Assembly (NCBI GenBank): GCA_021835105.1
Contig: JAKBQS010000001.1
Span: forward strand, 3,115-67,114
Origin: Microcaldota archaeon
GTDB taxonomy: Archaea > Micrarchaeota > Micrarchaeia > Micrarchaeales > CABMGC01
DNA: 64,000 nt
Direction of reading: 5' to 3'
In this document: positions 33,916-42,534 of the stretch, piece by piece
Position numbering within the stretch: the first letter of the stretch is position 1
How the letters are laid out: each line of letters begins with the position of its first letter
Translations under genes and position numbers: made by a program
The notes under the pieces: generated by a model
Database searches by the model: none
Told to the model about the DNA's origin: nothing
The model's input: only the letters and a program-made list of their open reading frames with translations

Positions 33916-33988
33916 GGCCTTGGTGGTGTAGCGGCTAGCATAGGGGACTGTGGATCCTCCGGTCCGGGTTCGACTCCCGGCTAAGGCC
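33916..33988 (+). tRNA. tRNA-His (GUG)
   Basis: Acceptor GCCTTGG/CTAAGGC with an encoded G at -1 (33916) opposite C73, the tRNA-His identity pair. Anticodon stem GGGGA/TCCTC closes loop CTGTGGA with anticodon GTG. T-loop TTCGACT. No intron. It begins three bases after the zincin stop, so it probably shares that transcript. Confidence 0.95.
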
Positions 33989-34135
33989 TAGAAGCTTATA
34001 ATCTTCTGTTCAGCTACGCGGTGTAATACGAGCTAATCCCCAAAGTGTGCATTACTTAAATTCGCGTGGAATAAATCACGATGCAAAATGCTATACCTCC
34101 GCACGCATCTCCAAAGAGATCTGTAAGCCAGTTGT

Positions 34136-35035
34136 TCAAGGCTGCGTATACCCGCTCTCCCAGTTTGTTGTATATATCACATTTGATGCAGTTCCGTCGT
34201 TGTTATTGCCTGAATAGTCATTTGCGTTGCCGTTTAGAGGCCACCAACCAACTAAATTCCCCAAGCCTATCGGTGCTCCACCAATGCCCTCGCTGTAAAG
34301 TGCGTATACATCATTTGCGGAGAGAGAAGCATTATATAATTGGGCATTCGAAACAAGACCAGTAAGGGAATCTGCGCACCCGCCTTCATTGCTTATGTTT
34401 AGCCCCCCTATTGGGTTAAGGCTTCCTGAAGATGTAGTCTGATTTACGTATGCTCCGTTAACGTAAAATTTGATAATTCCTGAGCTATACGTTTCTACGA
34501 GATTATACCATTTTCCAAATGAAGCTATCAACGGACCGGAAGAAACTCCCGTGCTTGTAGAATAAACATCAAATGTTCCTCTACCACTTGAATTATAATT
34601 TATTTCGAATATATGGCCGCAATCCATTGAAAATATTGGCTGTTTATTATCCGAGCCACTGCCAGTAGCCATTACATTTACCCAAACTGAAGCGGTAAAC
34701 TGGTCACTAAACCCATTTGGATTTGCCATTGATATATAGCTGGTTGGTTCTATACGAACGGAACCAGTCGGATTTTGCATTTCTGCTACATACTGCGGCA
34801 GCGCGCCCTGGCACTCGCCCTCGAGGTTTATAGAACCTACAGTTCTTGGGCCATAAGGCCGAAAGACGTGACACGATCCAGGAAGAACGTGCGGCATGAA
34901 GAATGTTCCGCTGAAAACGCCAAGCTCAAAGAGCGCGCCAAGGACTACAGCGATAATCAGTATCGCCCATCCATAAGTCATCAGGTATTCCATTGCAGAC
35001 TGGGCCTTAATTGTGCCACGGAAAGCGCTATCCAT
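34136..35035 (-). CDS. LamG-domain protein with class III (pilin) signal
   Basis: 299 residues from ATG at 35035; a TATA-like TTATTTAT about 30 bases upstream supports it over a TTG five codons earlier. The N-terminus contains KAQSAMEYLMTYGWAILII, the archaeal type-IV-pilin class III signal, cleaved before QSAMEYL by a prepilin peptidase, with one hydrophobic helix. The rest is a surface domain with a LamG/concanavalin-like fold (around 110-260, FTASVWVNV, GKWYNLVETY, KFYVNGAYV). It probably forms part of a pilus-like or surface-adhesive structure binding glycans. Cysteines suggest disulphides. Confidence 0.82.
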   Translation of the reverse strand: MDSAFRGTIKAQSAMEYLMTYGWAILIIAVVLGALFELGVFSGTFFMPHVLPGSCHVFRPYGPRTVGSINLEGECQGALPQYVAEMQNPTGSVRIEPTSYISMANPNGFSDQFTASVWVNVMATGSGSDNKQPIFSMDCGHIFEINYNSSGRGTFDVYSTSTGVSSGPLIASFGKWYNLVETYSSGIIKFYVNGAYVNQTTSSGSLNPIGGLNISNEGGCADSLTGLVSNAQLYNASLSANDVYALYSEGIGGAPIGLGNLVGWWPLNGNANDYSGNNNDGTASNVIYTTNWESGYTQP

Positions 35036-35079
35036 AATGTGTTCATGCAATGAAAAGATAAATAACTTGTTACTCTCGA

Positions 35080-36570
35080 TTAAAAAAGATACAGCGCAGA
35101 AATCCTGACTACCTTCTTTACGAACTTGTAAACGCTGTTGGAGTTCCTCTTTACGTCTTTTATAAGTGCTTTGTAGCGTGTTTTCTCTTCAGGAGAGAGG
35201 GTACCTTCCTTCACTATCTCCTGTTTCTTGCCGTCTACAATCTGGACTTCCCTCTTGCTTATTATATCCTTTCTTACCATCCCGTACCATTCATCAAGTG
35301 TATTCCCCTTCGAACGTATCATCTTCAGGAAATCCTTCATCTTTATCTTCCTCCTCTTCCCTGTCCTGTCTTCCTCGGCAGCGGGTATGAGCGCAGCCTT
35401 ATCGCAAATCTCCTCAATATCTGCCTGCGAGAAGCCCATTGTTGCCCTGGCCAGCCTGCCAAAATTTATTCTAGCAAGCGGCATCTTTCTGGTATTGAAT
35501 TTAAATGCCTGCTTTCTTGTTTTGTAATCAGGAGGAGGTATGTATATTGCGTCTCCAAACCTCTTACTTCTCTTGAGGGCTGGGTCTATGTCCCAAGGCT
35601 GGTTTGTCGCACCTATAACGAATATCCCTTCAGGGTTTGCCTCTACTCCGTCCATTTCCTGCAGGAACTGGTTTACGGCCATCCTCATGTAATTCTGGCC
35701 TCCATCCCCACCCCCGCCACCACCTCCGCCGCCTCTCTTAACTCCAAGCGCATCAAGCTCGTCAAAAAATATTACGCATGGCGTATTCTTTCTTGCCTGC
35801 TCAAATATGGCATGCATGTTCTTCTCAGTGTTTCCCGCATACATATCAACTATCTCGTTGATCCTCGCTATTATGACATTTGATCCTGTCTCTCCACCTA
35901 TTGCATTGACAAAGTAAGTCTTTCCGCATCCAGGCGGCCCGTAAAATATTACCCCAAGCCCAAGTTTCTTTCCGTATGCCTTGAGCATCTCTGGCTTCTT
36001 TATCGCGAGTATTATATTGTCGTGTATGGCTTCCTTCTCCTTCTTCATACCTACAACGTCATTAAATGTTATTGTCGACTTATGCCACTTTGCGGTCTTG
36101 AGCTGCCCGTCCTCTATCTTTGTGCCTGTGCCTTCTTCGAAGGTCTTTTCAGTCTTTGAGACATCTATCTTTGCCTTAAGTCCATCAAGCCGCGTCTTGG
36201 CCTGCTCATAATTGGGATTTTTTGCAAGGGCTGCTTCATACCACTCCTTAGCGCCCTTGAAGTCACTCTGGTATTCGGATATTATGCCCATTACATAAGG
36301 CGCATCGCAGCTGTCAGGCTCAATGTTCATGACTGTTTCTGCATCCCTTGACGCCTCTTCATACCTATTCATCAATGCGTACGAAAGCGATCTGTTGAAG
36401 TACGCGCTTGCATACTTCGGATCCTCTTTTAGCGCTTTGGTATAAAGGTCTATGGCTTCCTCAAACTTGCTCTCTTCGAATGCTTTTCCAGCCTTCTTGT
36501 AAAAATCTTCGGCAAGTGGGTTATTAGTACCGCTTTTTTCGTTTTTTTGGTTCTCCTTTGTCTCTGCCAT
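35080..36570 (-). CDS. TPR-AAA ATPase fusion
   Basis: 496 residues. Residues 20-130 hold three TPR-like repeats (AEDFYKKAGKAFEESKFEEA, then ASAYFNRSLSYALMNRYEEA). An AAA module follows: GPPGCGKT (211-218), VIFFDELDA (266-274), GATN (320-323), RSKRFGD with the arginine finger. A run of nine Gly plus DGG lies at 280-291 next to the pore-facing loop. The C-terminal 130 residues are basic and helical. Resembles the classical AAA (Vps4/Cdc48-like) group. The TPR part likely recruits partners for ATP-driven protein remodelling. Its ATG directly follows the RNase HI stop. Confidence 0.85.
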   Translation of the reverse strand: MAETKENQKNEKSGTNNPLAEDFYKKAGKAFEESKFEEAIDLYTKALKEDPKYASAYFNRSLSYALMNRYEEASRDAETVMNIEPDSCDAPYVMGIISEYQSDFKGAKEWYEAALAKNPNYEQAKTRLDGLKAKIDVSKTEKTFEEGTGTKIEDGQLKTAKWHKSTITFNDVVGMKKEKEAIHDNIILAIKKPEMLKAYGKKLGLGVIFYGPPGCGKTYFVNAIGGETGSNVIIARINEIVDMYAGNTEKNMHAIFEQARKNTPCVIFFDELDALGVKRGGGGGGGGGDGGQNYMRMAVNQFLQEMDGVEANPEGIFVIGATNQPWDIDPALKRSKRFGDAIYIPPPDYKTRKQAFKFNTRKMPLARINFGRLARATMGFSQADIEEICDKAALIPAAEEDRTGKRRKIKMKDFLKMIRSKGNTLDEWYGMVRKDIISKREVQIVDGKKQEIVKEGTLSPEEKTRYKALIKDVKRNSNSVYKFVKKVVRISALYLF

Positions 36571-36993
36571 TCACACACCTGCGGTAATCCCATCCAGAAG
36601 ATGGTTTAGCTGCCTGTCAACATAACTTATGTTTTTATCTTCTCTAGGCACATTAAAAAGCTTATACGATTTGAAGGAACTAAGAAGCGCAAGAGCCTTT
36701 CCATGAAGCTCCTTTAACCCTGCCTCCCTTACTTTGTAATCCCCTTTTAGCTGCCTCACCACTATCTGGCTGTCAGAATAAAGCTCTATATCCTTATCCC
36801 TTTCCACCATGCCAAGCACAAACTCAAGCGCGCCGATAACGGCTTTGTATTCTGCAGCGTTATTGGTGGCCTTGCCATTGTAAAAATACCTTTCGCCTAC
36901 CATTTTCATATACCCATCGAATACCACATATCCCGAAGCGCTTATACCTGGATTGCCCCTTGACGCCCCATCCGTATATATCTTAAATACCAT
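36571..36993 (-). CDS. rnhA: Ribonuclease HI-family protein
   Basis: 140 residues. The fold and acidic residues of RNase HI are visible: IYTDGASRGNPG (first Asp at residue 8), NNAAEYKAV (Glu), LYSDSQ (second Asp), and YVDRQLN near the C-terminus. It cuts RNA in RNA-DNA hybrids. Archaeal and Halobacterium-type short RNase HI lacks the basic protrusion, as here. TGA stop immediately precedes the ATG of the TPR-AAA gene. Confidence 0.9.
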   Translation of the reverse strand: MVFKIYTDGASRGNPGISASGYVVFDGYMKMVGERYFYNGKATNNAAEYKAVIGALEFVLGMVERDKDIELYSDSQIVVRQLKGDYKVREAGLKELHGKALALLSSFKSYKLFNVPREDKNISYVDRQLNHLLDGITAGV

Positions 36994-37029
36994 AAAATCA
37001 AACTATCGATTTGTATATACAGTGATTTA

Positions 37030-37575
37030 TTGTCCAGGCAGATAAAAAAATGTATTGTAGGGAGCACTGTAATACTTGACAAGAAGGGACTCTCCACGCT
37101 TCTTATAAAACACAAAAAGCTCAACGTGTGGATCAATCCTGGAGGGCATTTGGAAGGCCAGGAATTCCCATACGACGCCGCAGCAAGAGAAGCTATGGAA
37201 GAGACTGGGACCAAGGTAAGAATTATAAGCGCGGCAGGCAGCACAATCAAGATAAAAGAGACACATGCCCGCACGTCAGCATTGCCGCTCCATATACTGG
37301 AAGAAAAAGTAGTCTACAGCGACTCCACGCACACGCATCTCGACTTCATATATCTGAGTATAGCTAACAAAACGAAGACACACAGGGTCGGAAAAGAAGA
37401 GTCAAAAGAGATAAAATGGTACAAGATGGAGGATATGCCGAGAAATCTAATGTTCAGAAACAGCATAATGGTTATAGAATCTGCATTTAAATCCTACTCA
37501 TCCATGCTTGCATCAAGGAGATCACGCAGGGATCCAAAGTCAAGAGTCTCTCCCTCACCTATGCATAATGCATGA
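37030..37575 (+). CDS. NUDIX hydrolase
   Basis: 181 residues, TTG start. NUDIX box GGHLEGQEFPYDAAAREAMEETG at about residues 38-60 is a full match to GX5EX7REUXEEXGU (the extra G and spacing are normal). Substrate not evident from the box; neighbours do not specify one. The last 27 codons overlap the phosphoesterase gene on the other strand (82 bases), and the tail there is basic and low-complexity. Confidence 0.85.
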   Translation: MSRQIKKCIVGSTVILDKKGLSTLLIKHKKLNVWINPGGHLEGQEFPYDAAAREAMEETGTKVRIISAAGSTIKIKETHARTSALPLHILEEKVVYSDSTHTHLDFIYLSIANKTKTHRVGKEESKEIKWYKMEDMPRNLMFRNSIMVIESAFKSYSSMLASRRSRRDPKSRVSPSPMHNA

Positions 37576-38246
37576 ATACTCGCAAGGTCGACATACCTGC
37601 CTAGCATTCTGGCAAGCTCGGCTTCGGAACCCGGATTTATCTCAAATCCTTCAGAAAAATAGCTAGCCGCAGGAAGCACAAGCATCTTCCCCTTGTCTCT
37701 CTTTCCATATAGGAAGCACCGCAGCCTCTCCTTCGCGCCAAGTTTGGTGTGCAAGGCAATCGAAGGATGTATATGGCCTATTATTAGCAATTTGCCTCTG
37801 CCTGCATTTACGGGCTTGTCCCCGTGCGCGAATATATAATCTCCCACACGCATCTCGCCCTCGTAAATAACTATTCCGGTTCCATCACCCACGCGTCCTA
37901 TGAAATTGTCGTGATTGCCCTTCACAAGCAAAAACCTCCCTATTCCTAATCTTTTTGAGAAAGAAACCAGCTCATTAAGTTCGTTAAACTCTTCCAGATG
38001 CACTTTGGAAAAGTCATTTTTTATATCGCCGTTGACTATAAGTTCCTCGACAGCCCTTCCAGAAGCAGCACCCTCTATGTATCCCTCTATGCTACTTAAA
38101 TTGGTCTTCGGGAGAAAGTAACGCCTCCTCTCAGCCATAACGCCTTCATATCCCAGATGCAGGTCTGAACAGACAAGCGCCTTCAGGTCTTTCAGGTAAA
38201 CAATCGGCGTGCCATCGACTATCTCTACATTCTCAGAGAGGCGCAT
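37494..38246 (-). CDS. Lhr-associated metallophosphoesterase (COG1407-like)
   Basis: 250 residues with the metallophosphoesterase motifs DLHLGYEG, NGDIKND, KGNHDN, and GHIHP. Archaeal COG1407 proteins are commonly encoded next to Lhr helicases, and this one overlaps the Lhr gene by 14 bases, implying co-translation and a joint role in nucleic acid repair. Phosphatase, phosphodiesterase or nuclease activity is inferred from the family. Confidence 0.88.
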   Translation of the reverse strand: MRLSENVEIVDGTPIVYLKDLKALVCSDLHLGYEGVMAERRRYFLPKTNLSSIEGYIEGAASGRAVEELIVNGDIKNDFSKVHLEEFNELNELVSFSKRLGIGRFLLVKGNHDNFIGRVGDGTGIVIYEGEMRVGDYIFAHGDKPVNAGRGKLLIIGHIHPSIALHTKLGAKERLRCFLYGKRDKGKMLVLPAASYFSEGFEINPGSEAELARMLGRYVDLASIHALCIGEGETLDFGSLRDLLDASMDE

Positions 38247-40905
38247 GCTTAAGCCTCTTTATCTTTGAAAGGACATCCTTATGAAGCTCGCGGAGATGCC
38301 TCCTTCTATCCTTCATCATTATCACATCCGCCTCTCCGAAGGTGATGAGATTGTGGGAAAAAGGAGATGGCGATGGCGTCTTTATCACTATATATCTTGC
38401 CTTTCCGTCAAGGATATCCTTTACTGCCTCAGCAGCCCTATCCACGTCCATTACATCTTCCAGTATCTCCCTGTAAGTCTCCTTAAGCACAGGGAAATTA
38501 GGGCTTATATTCTCAGCTGCCTTTAGAAGCGTCTGCGAATTTATCTGCTGCCTTCCTACACTGATCTTATACCCTTTATAGTTCCTGAGAACCATAAAAC
38601 TCCTCACTGCACAGTGCCTAAACCTGCGTTTCATGAGTTCTGTCCTTCTTATATTGCCTTTTAAGAGCTGCCGTATGTCACAATTGTTGAGCCTGGTGAT
38701 AAGTTCACTGACTGTCTCTTCCCCAAGCCTTATATTGTCATCTAGGAAAATTGCAAATCCGTTATCATTTACGAATACGCCCAACTCTGTATCAAGTATA
38801 TCCTCAAGTAGGAATCCGAATACCCTTGAGAGCGCATCGTTTATTCTCCTGCCAAAGAGGAAGTGGAAGACAATCATTGATTTGGTGCCATTCCTGTCTT
38901 TCGTTATCTCAATAAGAAGCCTCTTGTTTGTAGGTATCACTCCGGCAAACATATGCTGCTCTATAAAATACCTCGTTATGGCAAGGCGCGCATATTCGTT
39001 GACTGGCATATCCGAGAGCGCCTTGAAGGAGTCAAGCGAGGAAACAAACCTATCAGAAGATGTCTTTGTAAATGAGAACCCCCTGCGCATAACGTCCTTT
39101 GCCACAAGCATCCCTACCCTATCCCTAAATTTGCCTATCTCCATGGCAAGCTCGTAAGTCAATGGCATCTGCTCGGAGAACCACGGTGGCACAGTAGGAA
39201 CCATCCCATAAGCCGTTTCCACATAGCACCTCATTCCCTGAGAGCGCTTGAACAGGTAAGTCCTGCCGCTCAGGACAAAAACGTCGCCAGGCTTGAGCCT
39301 CGATAAGAAGTTCTCCTCTATATTGCCTATGTTCTTGTTGTTTGAATCATATACGCTGACTGCGACCTCGTCAGGTATGGTTCCGATGTTGAGATAGTAT
39401 ATTATCTTGGTATACTTCCCCCGTCTTCCGAAAACGCCTGTTTTTTCATCATACCATATCTTTCCATACACCCTCCTGCTCTCAAGCCCAACATGCATGC
39501 CTGAGAGGTATTCAAGAAGCGATATAAAGTCCGCCTTTTCCAGGGTCTTATAAGGATACGCCTTCCTTACCATGTTAAGCGCATCACTTATTTCCCACTT
39601 TTTGTTAAGTGCCATGCCGACTATGTGCTGTGCCAGTACATCAAGGCAGTTTTTCGGAGTGTTGAAGGAATCAAGGTGATGCTGCAGTGCTGCATTGAGC
39701 ATTACAGAGCATTCCACAAGGTCGTCCCTGTTCACCACTATTATCTCCCCGCGCGCAACGTCCTTGAACCCATGCCCACTCCTGCCTATTCTCTGCAGCG
39801 CCTTGGAGACGCTTTTAGGAGAGCCAAGCTGTATTACGTTACCTATGTAACCTATGTCTACTCCAAGCTCCAGGCTTGTTGAGGAGACAACGCATTTCAG
39901 GGAGCCCTTCTTAAGCAGGTCCTCAACCTCCAGCCTCACGTCTCTAGATAAAGATCCGTGATGCGCCGCAACATCCTCATTGTCGTACTTGAATCTCCTG
40001 GTAAGATTGTATACTGTCCTCTCTGTACCACTTCTCGTATTTGTAAATACCAAAGTGGTCTCGTTCTTCTTTATTATTGAATTTATGATCCGGTAAATCT
40101 CGTTCTCCATGCGGTCCTCTTTTACATTTATTATATCCTTTACAGGGCTTATTACCTCAAAATCAAGCTTTTTGTCCCACGTACCATCGACTATCGTGCA
40201 ATCGCGCTCTCTTCCGCTGCTGTCTGAGCCAACAAGAAACCTTGCAGCTTCTTCAAGAGGATGCAGCGTAGCTCCCAGGCCTATCCTTATGAACCCATGC
40301 CCTATAAGATCTTCAAGGCGTTCAAGAGACAGGGAGAGGTGCGTGCCCCTCTTGTTGTTAGCGAGCTCGTGAAGCTCATCTATAACTACATATTCCAATT
40401 CCGAGAAGGCTTCTATGAATTTAGAGGAGTTGAGTATGATCGCAAGGCTCTCAGGAGTAGTCACGAGGATATTCGGAGGCTTCCTAAGCTGCTTCTGCCT
40501 CTCAGAGGTCGGCGTATCGCTTGTCCTGGTACCAACGCTTATCCTGCTTATTTCTGGCCCGATATCTTTGTATATCTCCTGAAGAGGCGAATTAAGGTTT
40601 TTGTATACGTCATTATTCAGCGCGCGCAGCGGCGAGATGTACAAACAATATACCTTATTGCCAAGCTTATCCTCTTCCGCCTTATCCATGAGCCTGCTCA
40701 ATATGGCCATAAAAGCAGAAAACGTCTTGCCGCTACCGGTTGGAGCGGTAATGAGCAGGTTCTCCATCTCCTTTATCAGTTTGAATGAATACATTTGAGG
40801 TGGGGTAAGTTCCTTGTATCTTGATGCAAACCACTTGCGTATTACCGGATTCAAGGCTGCCATGCTTTCGTTATAGCTGACGCTGGCTCCCGCTTGTTTT
40901 ATCAT
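38233..40905 (-). CDS. lhr: Lhr-type large superfamily 2 helicase
   Basis: 890 residues from ATG at 40905, about 25 bases below a TATA-like TTATTTATTTTG; alternative starts lie six or more codons upstream. Motifs: APTGSGKT (I), DELHEL (II), GATLHP (III region), FTNTRSGTE (IV), SSTSLELGVDIG (V), QRIGRSGH (VI), followed by the Lhr winged-helix and beta-sheet regions. Archaeal Lhr proteins translocate 3' to 5' and unwind forked or RNA-DNA substrates in repair. The overlapping metallophosphoesterase is its usual partner. Confidence 0.93.
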   Translation of the reverse strand: MIKQAGASVSYNESMAALNPVIRKWFASRYKELTPPQMYSFKLIKEMENLLITAPTGSGKTFSAFMAILSRLMDKAEEDKLGNKVYCLYISPLRALNNDVYKNLNSPLQEIYKDIGPEISRISVGTRTSDTPTSERQKQLRKPPNILVTTPESLAIILNSSKFIEAFSELEYVVIDELHELANNKRGTHLSLSLERLEDLIGHGFIRIGLGATLHPLEEAARFLVGSDSSGRERDCTIVDGTWDKKLDFEVISPVKDIINVKEDRMENEIYRIINSIIKKNETTLVFTNTRSGTERTVYNLTRRFKYDNEDVAAHHGSLSRDVRLEVEDLLKKGSLKCVVSSTSLELGVDIGYIGNVIQLGSPKSVSKALQRIGRSGHGFKDVARGEIIVVNRDDLVECSVMLNAALQHHLDSFNTPKNCLDVLAQHIVGMALNKKWEISDALNMVRKAYPYKTLEKADFISLLEYLSGMHVGLESRRVYGKIWYDEKTGVFGRRGKYTKIIYYLNIGTIPDEVAVSVYDSNNKNIGNIEENFLSRLKPGDVFVLSGRTYLFKRSQGMRCYVETAYGMVPTVPPWFSEQMPLTYELAMEIGKFRDRVGMLVAKDVMRRGFSFTKTSSDRFVSSLDSFKALSDMPVNEYARLAITRYFIEQHMFAGVIPTNKRLLIEITKDRNGTKSMIVFHFLFGRRINDALSRVFGFLLEDILDTELGVFVNDNGFAIFLDDNIRLGEETVSELITRLNNCDIRQLLKGNIRRTELMKRRFRHCAVRSFMVLRNYKGYKISVGRQQINSQTLLKAAENISPNFPVLKETYREILEDVMDVDRAAEAVKDILDGKARYIVIKTPSPSPFSHNLITFGEADVIMMKDRRRHLRELHKDVLSKIKRLKHAPL

Positions 40906-41044
40906 AAATACCATATAGGGATTCAAAATAAATAACCTTTACCATTCCAGGCGCAGCTTCTCAGGCAGCACAGCCTGCAAACCAAAGATTAAACATAGTT
41001 ATTTTAAAGATTCGCAATAAATTAATTCTAATTCGTTGGTGAAA

Positions 41045-41317
41045 ATGGCAAAACCGCAGAAAAACAAAGATAAAAAATCAAAACTGCTTGAAGCATTTAG
41101 CAGGTCCGAGCAGATTGCAGAGCTTTATGCAAAGGGTGTAACAGAGAGCGAAGCACTCCTCAACAGCCCGCAGGACAGGCCTATGGATGATGCACATATA
41201 AACGATCTGCTTGACCCACAAAGGAACGAAGCATTTGAGGTTAAGCAGAAGGGTCCCAAGGCAAAACCTGGCAGAGCCAAACCAGCAAGAAAAACTGCAA
41301 AAGGAAAGAAGCGTTAA
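41045..41317 (+). CDS. Small lysine-rich protein (hypothetical)
   Basis: About 90 residues from ATG at 41045 (a GTG three codons upstream is possible). A Lys-rich N-terminus, a helix AFSRSEQIAELYAKGVTESEALLN, a loop with DAHINDLLDPQRNEAF, and a Pro/Ala/Lys-rich basic tail. The basic tail suggests nucleic acid binding. No homologue recognised. The stop overlaps the response regulator stop by four bases on the other strand. Confidence 0.5.
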   Translation: MAKPQKNKDKKSKLLEAFSRSEQIAELYAKGVTESEALLNSPQDRPMDDAHINDLLDPQRNEAFEVKQKGPKAKPGRAKPARKTAKGKKR

Positions 41318-42492
41318 GCGCCTCCTTTGCCTATAGAAAGCCTGACTCCGTTCTGGTTCCTTGTTATGGTTATATCCAGGTTATCTCCGCCAAGTATGTG
41401 CCTGAGTTCTTCATAAGTGTAAGAGCCGATGTCGATCTTATTCTTGAGAACTTCTGCCCTACGCTCTATAAGGGATGTCCTCTTTATTTCGCTGTATTTT
41501 AACCTAAGCGTAGGTTTTTCGGCCCCGTATATATCTTCAATTCCAAGCTCTATTGGCTTATAGCCCTCACTCTGGTATATGAATGGCTCAACCGCATCAA
41601 ATTCTGCGGAGACCTCCTTAGCTATCCTGCTAGGAGCATTGCCCGCTCCTGCAATCACGAAATCATCCGCATTCAGGAATCCTACAAAAACCTTGCTGTC
41701 CCTTTCCGCAGTAACCTTGTCCTGGAGCAATTGCGATACCAGCCTGAGTATTGTTATACCTGATTCGTTTCCAAATCTGCTCGCAAACGCAGCTAATCCA
41801 TCCACCCTTAGCCTGCCTATCTCATAATCACTCTTCTGCTCAAGGACTTTCTCAATCGCATCAGAGATTTTGTCTTCATTGGGCAGGTCTATCAAAGGGT
41901 CGAACTTTTTACCCTTTTTCTTTAGGAAGATCCTCACAAGGCTTCTCAGCTCTGCGGGCTCAAATGGCTTCTTGATGTAATAATCCGCCCCGTTCTTTAT
42001 TCCTTTAAACCTGTTTGAAGTGGCATCCATCGCACTTACTATTATAACTGTAATGTCCTTCAGATTTGGGTTTGTCTTTATGCTGTTGCATATCTCAAGT
42101 CCGTCTGCACCAGGCAGCATAAGATCCAAAACAACCAGATCCGGCTTCTCGCTCCTTATCCGCTGCAAGGCTTCTTTCCCATCATAAATCTGGGATATGT
42201 CGAATTCCTTGCCTATGGTTATTGCCATGAGTCTGCTTATGTTTCTGTCATCTTCCACTATCATTATTCTCCTGAGAAGGGAGTCGCTCTGAAGCAGATA
42301 ATAAGTAGGTATTCCGCCACTATTCCTTGATGCTATGGCGCTGGACGCTTCCAGTTCATGAAGTCCTTTCTCGAGATCAGAATGTTCAATCTTTCTCGCA
42401 GCGGCAAAATCCTTAAGCTCCGCAAGGGTAACCTGCTGCCTATCATTTATCATCGAGATTATTTCAGACTTTATTTCCTCCAAGTCATTCAT
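41314..42492 (-). CDS. Response regulator: winged helix, REC and degenerate GGDEF-like domain
   Basis: 392 residues. The N-terminal 65 residues look like a winged helix (TLAELKDFAAARKIEHSDLEKGLHEL). REC domain 75-195 with acidic pair D81-D82, phosphorylated D123 in VLDLMLPG, and K174/K175. The C-terminal part (about 200-330) follows a GGDEF-like layout (IDLPNEDKI... RLRVDGLAAF... ITILRLVSQLL... VGFLNADDFVI), with LNADDF where GGDEF would be, so the cyclase site is probably lost. Divergent wing-like tail follows. Encoded 42 bases downstream of the histidine kinase: a two-component pair. Confidence 0.8.
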   Translation of the reverse strand: MNDLEEIKSEIISMINDRQQVTLAELKDFAAARKIEHSDLEKGLHELEASSAIASRNSGGIPTYYLLQSDSLLRRIMIVEDDRNISRLMAITIGKEFDISQIYDGKEALQRIRSEKPDLVVLDLMLPGADGLEICNSIKTNPNLKDITVIIVSAMDATSNRFKGIKNGADYYIKKPFEPAELRSLVRIFLKKKGKKFDPLIDLPNEDKISDAIEKVLEQKSDYEIGRLRVDGLAAFASRFGNESGITILRLVSQLLQDKVTAERDSKVFVGFLNADDFVIAGAGNAPSRIAKEVSAEFDAVEPFIYQSEGYKPIELGIEDIYGAEKPTLRLKYSEIKRTSLIERRAEVLKNKIDIGSYTYEELRHILGGDNLDITITRNQNGVRLSIGKGGA

Positions 42493-42534
42493 ACCGATCG
42501 CCTAATTCTATAAAGTCTAAAAGGATTATTATAC

